5,326 nucleotides of DNA from Phycisphaerales bacterium (GTDB lineage: Bacteria > Planctomycetota > Phycisphaerae > Phycisphaerales > UBA1924): NCBI GenBank assembly GCA_007124345.1, contig SLFH01000214.1:1-5326 (forward strand), in the 5' to 3' direction. Shown here piece by piece: positions 1 to 4,344 of the stretch; position 1 is the stretch's first letter, and every line of letters starts with the position of its first letter. The notes below the pieces were generated by a model, which did not search any database, was not told the DNA's origin, and saw only the letters and a list, made by a program, of their open reading frames with translations. Position numbers and translations under genes: made by a program.

Positions 1-118
1 CGCGGCAGCCGACGGCGGCCTGGGCGAGGCGCGGGCCGATCGACTCGGCGACCTGGCGGGCCGTCACCGGGGCGTCGAACTGTTTGACCGAACCGTCTGG
101 GAGGGTGATGGCGGGCAT
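1..118 (-). CDS. thrS: Threonyl-tRNA synthetase, N-terminal fragment (runs off the window)
   Basis: This is the first 39 codons of a minus-strand gene that continues beyond the left edge. The translation begins MPAITLPDGSVKQFDAPVTA and continues with ARQVAESIGPRLAQAAVG, which matches the N-terminal TGS domain of bacterial threonyl-tRNA synthetase (compare MPVITLPDGS at the start of the E. coli protein). The full enzyme charges tRNA-Thr with threonine in the cytoplasm and edits mischarged serine; the editing and catalytic domains lie outside the window. The ATG start at 118-116 agrees with the family start; a weak GGAG sits 10 bases upstream (132-129). The identification rests on a short stretch, but it is strengthened by a threonine-rich leader frame and a terminator-like hairpin just upstream on the same strand, which suggest control by threonyl-tRNA charging. 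Confidence 0.85.
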   Translation of the reverse strand, partial: MPAITLPDGSVKQFDAPVTARQVAESIGPRLAQAAVGCR

Positions 119-140
119 TCTTTGAGGTCTCCGGAAGTGT

Positions 141-166
141 CGGCCGCTTGTTTTCGAGCGCGGCCG
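141..166 (-). promoter_or_regulatory. Hairpin in the thrS 5' untranslated region, just before the ribosome-binding site
   Basis: Bases 141-147 (CGGCCGC) are the exact reverse complement of 160-166 (GCGGCCG), giving a 7-bp all-GC stem with a 12-base loop. In the thrS transcript the loop reads GCUCGAAAACAA. The stem ends 22 bases before the start codon and 8 bases before the GGAG motif, so it could influence ribosome access. E. coli thrS is controlled by tRNA-like operator hairpins, but I see no clear tRNA-Thr anticodon mimic in this loop, so a role in regulation is only an inference. Confidence 0.45.
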
Positions 167-219
167 CGGGGATCAGCATCGGCGGGTCGGGGGGTATCTC
201 AACGAAATCGCGGTCAATG

Positions 220-247
220 AAAACGCCCGGCCTTGGTCAGCCGGGCG
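220..247 (-). terminator. Rho-independent terminator / attenuator in the thrS leader
   Basis: On the minus strand, CGCCCGGC (247-240) pairs perfectly with GCCGGGCG (231-224), an 8-bp stem of which all pairs are G-C, with an 8-base loop, followed directly by TTTT (223-220). On the plus strand the hairpin has no T-run after it, so it is oriented for minus-strand transcripts. It lies about 100 bases before the thrS start and 38 bases after the stop of a threonine-rich small frame, with no other minus-strand gene that it would need to end. This placement fits a conditional terminator (attenuator). The T-run is short (TTTTCATT), so strength is uncertain. Confidence 0.72.
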
Positions 248-286
248 CGGGGTGGTTGTGCAAACAGCGATCGCGGGCGGCCGGCT
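239..286 (-). promoter_or_regulatory. Candidate antiterminator stem competing with the thrS attenuator hairpin
   Basis: In the minus-strand transcript AGCCGG (286-281) can pair with CCGGCU (244-239); after one mismatch (280/245) three further pairs form (279-277 with 248-246), giving 6+3 bp. The downstream arm overlaps nearly the whole 5' arm of the terminator (247-240), so the two structures exclude each other. The upstream arm begins inside the UAG stop codon (287-285) of the threonine-rich leader frame, so a ribosome at the stop codon would cover it and a ribosome halted earlier at the Thr run would leave it free. A third segment, CCGGC (328-324) inside the leader frame, can pair with GCCGG (285-281), providing the usual '1:2' protector stem. 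Confidence 0.6.
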
Positions 287-341
287 ATCCGCCCCTCGTC
301 GGCGTGGTGGTGGTCGTAGTCTTGCCGGTCGAGCGTCGCAT
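285..341 (-). CDS. Threonine-rich leader peptide of the thrS attenuator
   Basis: A minus-strand ATG at 341-339 opens an 18-codon frame ending in TAG (287-285) that encodes MRRSTGKTTTTTTPTRGG. Eight of 18 residues are threonine, with six consecutive Thr codons at 320-303 (ACT, ACG, ACC, ACC, ACC, ACG). It lies upstream of a terminator hairpin and thrS on the same strand. The size, amino-acid bias and order match leader peptides such as E. coli ThrL and the Phe-rich PheM ahead of pheST. By analogy, shortage of charged tRNA-Thr would halt the ribosome on the Thr run, free the antiterminator arm and allow transcription into thrS. There is no good Shine-Dalgarno before the ATG; a promoter-like sequence would place transcription start at or near this ATG, so initiation may be leaderless. 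The frame is also open upstream, so an earlier non-ATG start cannot be excluded. Confidence 0.72.
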   Translation of the reverse strand: MRRSTGKTTTTTTPTRGG

Positions 342-347
342 GCGCTG

Positions 348-377
348 AGGATAGCCGCCGGGCGAGGGGGCGGGCAA
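348..377 (-). promoter_or_regulatory. Candidate promoter for the thrS leader transcript
   Basis: On the minus strand TTGCCC (377-372, 4/6 to the -35 consensus) is followed after 18 bases by TATCCT (353-348, 4/6 to the -10 consensus). The expected transcription start is 6-7 bases further on, at about 342-341, which is the A of the leader-peptide ATG. The match is modest and GC-rich DNA gives chance matches, but its position directly ahead of the leader frame is what an attenuator needs. An alternative -35 (TTGTCA, 418-413) has only a poor -10 partner. Confidence 0.4.
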
Positions 378-390
378 GACCTCCCCCGCT

Positions 391-419
391 TTGACCCGGG
401 GGGCCGGGGCCCTGACAAT
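391..419 (+). promoter_or_regulatory. Candidate sigma-70-like promoter of nrdR
   Basis: TTGACC (391-396, 5/6 to the -35 consensus), a 17-base spacer and GACAAT (414-419, 4/6 to the -10 consensus) lie 67 bases ahead of the nrdR start codon. Transcription would begin at about 425-427. It is divergent from and separate from the thrS promoter, and spacing is ideal. I see no AT-rich NrdR box in or near it, so there is no visible sign of autoregulation. Confidence 0.5.
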
Positions 420-422
420 CCC

Positions 423-447
423 GGGCCGAGCCCCAACGGCTCGCCCC
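423..447 (+). other. Inverted repeat in the nrdR leader
   Basis: CGAGCC (427-432) is the reverse complement of GGCTCG (438-443) with a 5-base loop; beyond a C/C mismatch three more G-C pairs (423-425 with 445-447) extend it. It sits at or just after the expected nrdR transcription start, about 40 bases before the start codon. No T-run follows on either strand. It may be a 5' stabilising stem or simply chance in GC-rich DNA. Confidence 0.35.
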
Positions 448-485
448 CGCTCCCGTCCCGAGGCCCTTGATCTGGTGGTTGACGC

Positions 486-977
486 ATGATCTGCCCCTTC
501 TGCGGGTCCAACGAAGACAAGGTGATCGACTCGCGGGCCGCCGAGGCGGGCAAGGTCATCCGCAGGCGACGCCAGTGCACCTCCTGCGACAAACGCTTCA
601 CCACCTATGAACGCGTCGAGCAGACCAGCCGCATCGCCGTCGTCAAGCGTGACGGCAAACGCGTCCCCTTCGACCGCGACAACATCGCGCGGGGGCTCGA
701 CGCCGCCTGCGGCAAGCGCCCCGTCTCCGAAGACGCCAAGCAGCGGCTCGTCGACGAGGTCGAGGAAGAGCTGCACCGGGAGTTCGACCGCGAGGTTTCG
801 AGCCAGGTCATCGGCGAGCGGGTGATGGCCAAGCTGCGCGACCTCGACGAGGTGGCGTACATCCGCTTCGCAAGCGAGTACCACCAGTTCAAGACGGTCG
901 ACGACATCATGGAGGAGCTCAAGGCGATGACGAGCAAGCCCAAGGATGTGAAGAACCAGCAGGGACTGTTCCCGTGA
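486..977 (+). CDS. nrdR: Transcriptional repressor NrdR
   Basis: NrdR is a zinc- and nucleotide-binding repressor of ribonucleotide reductase genes; it senses ATP/dATP through an ATP-cone. The 163-residue protein shows the whole family pattern: a zinc ribbon with Cys3, Cys6, Cys31 and Cys34 (MICPFCGS ... QCTSCDKRFTTYER), the conserved VIDSR and IRRRRQC segments, then the ATP-cone from about residue 49 (VVKRDGKRVPFDRDNI) to about 139 (AYIRFASEYHQFK). Length is typical (about 150-165), with a polar C-terminal tail after residue 148. The ATG at 486 is the family start; only a weak GGTGG precedes it by 7 bases. It is followed 13 bases later by a cytochrome c gene, probably co-transcribed. No ribonucleotide reductase gene is in the window, so its targets lie elsewhere. 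Confidence 0.96.
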   Translation: MICPFCGSNEDKVIDSRAAEAGKVIRRRRQCTSCDKRFTTYERVEQTSRIAVVKRDGKRVPFDRDNIARGLDAACGKRPVSEDAKQRLVDEVEEELHREFDREVSSQVIGERVMAKLRDLDEVAYIRFASEYHQFKTVDDIMEELKAMTSKPKDVKNQQGLFP

Positions 978-990
978 CGAGGCTGTTTGC

Positions 991-1560
991 ATGAATAGAC
1001 GAGGCGCTGTCAACGCGGGGCTGGTCGTGGCGCTGGTGGTCGGTCTGCCGCTCATGCTGATGGGCGTCGGGATTGTCTGGCTGCTGCTGACGGCGTCGGA
1101 CGGACCGGGCGATCGCGTGCTGCCAGATGCGGCGCCCGCCCGCGAGAGCCTCGAAGACCGGGCCCGACGCATCGACTACAGCTACGACCGCGTCAAGGCC
1201 CGGCAGGGCGAGCAGCTCTGGTTCCGCATGTGCTACGGCTGCCACTCCGACGACGGGTCGGTGGTCGAGGGGCCGTCGTTCCTGCACCTGTACGGCTCGG
1301 AGGTCGTGCTCGTCGGCGGGACAACGGTGATCGCAGACGAGGAGTACCTCCGGCGGGCGATCCTGGACCCGTACGACCAGGTGCGCCGGGGGTGGGAGAA
1401 CATGCGGACGATGCCGCCCAACCGCGGGGTGCTGAACGATCAGCAGGTCGGGCAGCTCATCGAGTTCATCAAGAGCCTGGCCGAGCCGAACATGCCCGAG
1501 CCCCCCACCGACGAGCCGGATCCTGACGAGGCCGGGCCGGAGAACGCCGGGAGCGGCTGA
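991..1560 (+). CDS. Membrane-anchored mono-haem c-type cytochrome
   Basis: The 189-residue protein has one N-terminal hydrophobic helix (about residues 9-34) that should act as an uncleaved membrane anchor, a short charged linker, and a periplasmic class I cytochrome c domain. The haem-binding motif CYGCH is at residues 81-85; the likely sixth ligand is Met141 in the TMPP motif. The spacing and the stretches DEEYLRRAILDPYDQVRRGW and LNDQQVGQLIEFIKSL closely resemble the cytochrome c domain fused to subunit II of caa3-type cytochrome oxidases, but here it stands alone with no cupredoxin domain. It ends in an acidic, Pro-rich tail (166-189). It probably transfers electrons in or next to the respiratory chain; the partner is unknown. 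A GAGG precedes the ATG by about 8 bases. Confidence 0.88.
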   Translation: MNRRGAVNAGLVVALVVGLPLMLMGVGIVWLLLTASDGPGDRVLPDAAPARESLEDRARRIDYSYDRVKARQGEQLWFRMCYGCHSDDGSVVEGPSFLHLYGSEVVLVGGTTVIADEEYLRRAILDPYDQVRRGWENMRTMPPNRGVLNDQQVGQLIEFIKSLAEPNMPEPPTDEPDPDEAGPENAGSG

Positions 1561-1611
1561 CCCGGGCCCCTTGAATACACTTCGACCGAACACGCGACCC
1601 AGGGAGCGACC

Positions 1612-2382
1612 ATGGCGAGCAAGATCTTCAAGTCACCGGCCGACACGCTCGCGGACCTCCGCGACAAGGGCATCCTCACCGACGGGTGCACGATCCATGT
1701 CGGCGGGTTCGGGCTCTGCGGCATCCCCGAGCACCTCATCATGGCCCTGCGCGACACCGGCGTGAAAGACATCACCTGCATCAGCAACAACGCCGGCGTC
1801 GACGACTGGGGCCTCGGCCTCCTGCTCAAGACGCGCCAGATCAAAAAGATGGTCTCGAGCTATGTCGGCGAGAACTCGGTCTTTGAGAAGCAATTCATCG
1901 AGGGCGAGCTCGAGGTCGAGTTCAACCCGCAGGGGACGCTCGCCGAGCGGATCCGGGCGGCGGGCGCGGGCATCCCCGCGTTCTACACCCCCACCGCAGT
2001 GGGCACGATCGTCGCGGATGGAAAGGAAGTCCGCGAGTTCTTCCGCCCCGAGGACGACACGAGAAACTTCAACCGGGGCCCGGACCCCGAGGGCGCCCTG
2101 CGCAAGCCCTATGTGATGGAGACGGCGCTCTTCGCCGACCTCGCCCTGGTCAAGGCCGACGCTGCCGACGAGTTCGGCAACCTGCGCTACCGCAAAACCG
2201 CCCGAAACTTCAACCCGATGATGGCGACCGCCGCGAGGTTTGTGGTGGCGGAGGTCGACCGGATCGTGCCGCTGGGCGAGTTCGACCCCGACGATGTGCA
2301 CACGCCGGGCAACTTCGTCGACCGCCTCGTGCAGACTGAGAGCGAGAAGCGGATCGAGCAGCGGACCGTGCGCAAGGGCTGA
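1612..2382 (+). CDS. scoA: 3-oxoacid CoA-transferase subunit A
   Basis: This is the alpha subunit of a family I CoA-transferase, which moves CoA between succinyl-CoA and acetoacetate in ketone-body or short-chain acid metabolism in the cytoplasm. Residues 31-40 (GGFGLCGIPE) are the family signature for CoA binding; NNAGVDDWGLGLLL (59-72), SSYVGEN (82-88), KTARNFNPMMATAA (195-208) and DPDDVHTPG (225-233) are typical of SCOT/ScoA rather than of 3-oxoadipate transferases (PcaI). The start ATG has a good GGGAG about 7 bases upstream. At 256 residues it is about 20 longer than the usual 230-235, because of an acidic/Arg-rich insert near residues 143-164. The catalytic Glu is on the partner subunit, encoded about 970 bases downstream with a hydrolase gene between. 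Confidence 0.93.
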   Translation: MASKIFKSPADTLADLRDKGILTDGCTIHVGGFGLCGIPEHLIMALRDTGVKDITCISNNAGVDDWGLGLLLKTRQIKKMVSSYVGENSVFEKQFIEGELEVEFNPQGTLAERIRAAGAGIPAFYTPTAVGTIVADGKEVREFFRPEDDTRNFNRGPDPEGALRKPYVMETALFADLALVKADAADEFGNLRYRKTARNFNPMMATAARFVVAEVDRIVPLGEFDPDDVHTPGNFVDRLVQTESEKRIEQRTVRKG

Positions 2383-2399
2383 ACCTCACGCCCATGTCG

Positions 2400-2418
2400 C
2401 GCCGGCCCCAATCCGGCG
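2400..2418 (+). other. Intergenic hairpin between scoA and the hydrolase gene
   Basis: CGCCGG (2400-2405) pairs exactly with CCGGCG (2413-2418) across a 7-base loop CCCCAAT, 18 bases after the scoA stop. There is no T-run, so it is not a standard terminator; it could protect the 3' end of scoA mRNA or reduce read-through. No convincing promoter is visible in the 81-base gap. Confidence 0.4.
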
Positions 2419-2463
2419 GGCAGGCGAGAGCCGTACGAGCGACGGGGGATGAAAGGGCGGGCC

Positions 2464-3276
2464 ATGAAGACAAAGCACCTGAAGATTGCGGCGTTCTCGG
2501 CCTTGTCGGCTCTTGTGCCGATCTCGCTTGCGGAGATCGTCTCCGAAGAGATTCGGTATCTGCACGACGGGGTCGAGCTCAAGGGCCTGATGGTCTACGA
2601 CAGCGAAGCGGAGGGGCGGAGGCCGGGCGTGCTCGTCGTCCACGAATGGTGGGGTCGCGGCCCGTACGCAGAGAAGCGGGCGAGGATGCTCGCCGAGCAC
2701 GGCTTCGTGGCGTTCGCGCTGGACATGTACGGCACCGGCGTGCTTGTTGATTCGCCCGCGGAAGCCCGCGAGCTCGCGATGCCCTTCTACGCCGACCGCC
2801 CGCTCATGCGCGATCGGGCGATCGCCGGCCTCGATGTCCTGCTCGGCTCTGAACGCGTCGACCCCGACCGGGTCGCGGCGATCGGCTACTGCTTCGGCGG
2901 GACCGTCGTGCTGGAGATGGCGCGGGCCGGGGCGCCACTGGCGGCGGTCGTCTGCTACCACGGCGGCCTGACCGGCCCGCACCCCATGCGCGAGGGCGCG
3001 TTCGCCGGCACGGTCGCGGTCTTCAACGGCGCCGCCGACCCGATGGTCACCCACGACGACAAGAAGGCGTTCGTCGAGGAGATGCACAAGGCGAAGGCCG
3101 ACTTCGTCTTCATCGACTATTCCGGCGCACTGCACTCGTTCACCAACCCCCGGGCCGACGGCCTCGGAATCAACGGGGTCGGCTACGACAAGAAGGCCGA
3201 TGAAAGGTCGTGGAGGCACACACTCGACCTGTTCAGAGAGGTCTTCGCCGCGGGAGACCGTGATAGGGACGATTGA
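2464..3276 (+). CDS. Exported dienelactone hydrolase family protein (alpha/beta hydrolase)
   Basis: The protein (270 residues from the ATG at 2464) begins with a clear signal peptide, MKTKHLKIAAF followed by a hydrophobic stretch and a likely cleavage site after SLA (residue 23). The mature part is a dienelactone-hydrolase domain with VVHEWWG, YAEKRARMLAEHGFVAFALDMYG and the nucleophile elbow GYCFGG. The catalytic triad is visible: Cys143, Asp192 (NGAADP) and His224 (ALHSF). I chose the ATG at 2464 rather than the in-frame ATG at 2449 because AAAGGG lies at a suitable distance before it and the signal peptide then starts normally. Family members hydrolyse lactones and other esters; the substrate is not predictable. 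A cytosolic role in chlorocatechol breakdown, as in ClcD, is unlikely given the export signal. It sits between the two CoA-transferase subunits. Confidence 0.87.
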   Translation: MKTKHLKIAAFSALSALVPISLAEIVSEEIRYLHDGVELKGLMVYDSEAEGRRPGVLVVHEWWGRGPYAEKRARMLAEHGFVAFALDMYGTGVLVDSPAEARELAMPFYADRPLMRDRAIAGLDVLLGSERVDPDRVAAIGYCFGGTVVLEMARAGAPLAAVVCYHGGLTGPHPMREGAFAGTVAVFNGAADPMVTHDDKKAFVEEMHKAKADFVFIDYSGALHSFTNPRADGLGINGVGYDKKADERSWRHTLDLFREVFAAGDRDRDD

Positions 3277-3303
3277 GCCGAAGGAAACGGCTCGGCGAGC
3301 CGT
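3275..3303 (+). promoter_or_regulatory. Two mutually exclusive hairpins after the hydrolase stop, upstream of scoB
   Basis: Three segments alternate: GAGCCG (3275-3280, overlapping the TGA stop at 3274-3276), CGGCTC (3288-3293) and GAGCCG (3297-3302). The middle one can pair with either neighbour. The second hairpin is the stronger, with 7 perfect pairs (3287-3293 with 3297-3303) and a 3-base loop. It lies 46 bases ahead of the scoB start. No T-run follows, so termination is unlikely; possible roles are mRNA processing or protection, or translation-dependent switching as the ribosome terminates on the hydrolase gene. Confidence 0.45.
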
Positions 3304-3349
3304 GCCACCCCGAATCCCGAGACCGAGCCCGAGAGGAAAGGAAAGACCA

Positions 3350-4012
3350 ATGCCCCTGGACAGAGATCAGATCGCAGCGCGTGCCGCGCGGGAGCTCGAG
3401 GACGGGTTCGTCGTCAACCTCGGCATCGGCATGCCGACCCTCGTGGCCAACCACATCCCGGGCGGCATGGATGTCTGGCTGCAGTCTGAGAACGGGCTCC
3501 TGGGTATCGGCCCGTACCCGACCGACGGCGAGGTCGACGCCGACCTGATCAACGCGGGCAAGCAAACGGTCACCGCTCGCAGGGGCGCAAGCTTCTTCTC
3601 GTCGGCCGACTCGTTCGCGATGATCCGGGGCGGGCACATCGACATGTGCATCCTCGGCGCGATGGAGGTCTCCGAGAAAGGCGACATCGCCAACTGGATG
3701 ATCCCCGGCAAAATGGTCAAGGGCATGGGCGGGGCGATGGACCTCGTCGCCGGCGTGCAGAAGGTCGTCGTCGCCATGGAGCACTGCAACAAGAAGGGCG
3801 AGCCGAAAATCGTCAAGGCCTGCACCCTCCCGCTCACCGGCGTCGAATGCATCGACATGGTCATCACCGACCTGTGCGTCCTGAAGATGAACCCCGACCG
3901 CAAGCGCTTCGAGCTGATCGAGCTCGCACCGGGCGTCACCGCCGACGAGGTGGTCGAGAAGACCGGCGCCGAGCTGATCGTTCCCGCGTCCGTCCCCACG
4001 CTGGAGGCCTGA
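3350..4012 (+). CDS. scoB: 3-oxoacid CoA-transferase subunit B
   Basis: This is the beta subunit of the same CoA-transferase and carries the catalytic residue: LQSENGLLG (44-52) is the family signature, with Glu47 forming the glutamyl-CoA thioester. Other family stretches are FVVNLGIGMPTLVANHIP (20-37), GGHIDMCILGAMEVSEKGDIANWMIPGK (94-121, given here for its positions), MEHCNKKGEPKI (143-154) and CTLPLTG (158-164). The 220-residue length is normal. The frame is open further upstream, but the ATG at 3350 matches the family N-terminus (DRDQIAARAARELEDG) and follows a purine-rich AGGAAAGGAAAG. It should pair with ScoA. The GGAGG near its 3' end serves as the ribosome-binding site of the next gene. 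Confidence 0.94.
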   Translation: MPLDRDQIAARAARELEDGFVVNLGIGMPTLVANHIPGGMDVWLQSENGLLGIGPYPTDGEVDADLINAGKQTVTARRGASFFSSADSFAMIRGGHIDMCILGAMEVSEKGDIANWMIPGKMVKGMGGAMDLVAGVQKVVVAMEHCNKKGEPKIVKACTLPLTGVECIDMVITDLCVLKMNPDRKRFELIELAPGVTADEVVEKTGAELIVPASVPTLEA

Positions 4013-4336
4013 GTGCCCCTCTACCGCGTCACCGGCATCCACGCCTCGTCGCACCGCGACAGCGAGCTGTACATCGACGCCGCGTCGCCCGAGGTCGCCA
4101 TCAACACCGCGCGACGGCGCAGCCTTCTCTCGCCGGCGGTTGAACCGGTCGAGGGCGGCATCGCCCCGCCGGGCTCGGCGGTCATCGTCAAGCCCGCGGC
4201 CTCGGCCTTCCCCCTCCGCGACCGGCCGATCCGAACTATCGCGTGGGGCGTGTTCTTCGGCGGGCTGCTGCTGATCGTTGCGATCGCGGTGATCCATGGG
4301 ATCATCCGGGGGTTTGTGCCTTCGCCGCCCGTGTGA
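4013..4336 (+). CDS. Small hypothetical protein with a C-terminal membrane helix
   Basis: I do not recognise this 107-residue protein. It starts with GTG directly after the scoB TGA (TGAGTG), with GGAGG 5 bases ahead inside scoB, so translation is probably coupled to scoB. Residues 1-70 are soluble, with a small N-terminal part (MPLYRVTGIHASSHRDSELYIDAASPEVAINTARRR, positions 1-36) that looks like a short alpha/beta unit of the kind that handles surface or phosphotransfer signals in other proteins, though this is only a resemblance. Residues 74-99 form one hydrophobic helix, followed by FVPSPPV, so the protein looks tail-anchored with the N-terminus in the cytoplasm (Arg-rich flank at 70-74). 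Coding is supported by tight spacing, the strong ribosome-binding site and GC-rich third positions like its neighbours. Confidence 0.72.
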   Translation: MPLYRVTGIHASSHRDSELYIDAASPEVAINTARRRSLLSPAVEPVEGGIAPPGSAVIVKPAASAFPLRDRPIRTIAWGVFFGGLLLIVAIAVIHGIIRGFVPSPPV

Positions 4337-4344
4337 CCGACACG

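Noticed and set aside
119..260. T-box riboswitch ahead of thrS
   Set aside because: I see no T-box core sequence or specifier-loop stem; the leader-peptide attenuator explains the elements better.
285..1172. A 295-residue open frame on the minus strand whose last 18 residues are the threonine-rich leader
   Set aside because: Most of it is antisense to nrdR and the cytochrome gene, both of which have clear family motifs; long antisense frames are common in GC-rich DNA. Only the terminal ATG-to-TAG part is supported, by its position ahead of thrS.
1571..1581. Promoter for scoA (TACACT at 1576-1581)
   Set aside because: The -10-like hexamer is 4/6 and no acceptable -35 lies 16-18 bases upstream; scoA may still have its own promoter, but the sequence does not show it convincingly.
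2449..2463. ATG at 2449 as the hydrolase start
   Set aside because: It adds five residues ahead of a normal signal peptide and its upstream G-run is too close; the ATG at 2464 is better placed.
3316..3333. Short 6-base tandem repeat (CCCGAG, ACCGAG, CCCGAG) before scoB
   Set aside because: Only three imperfect copies; likely chance in GC-rich intergenic DNA.
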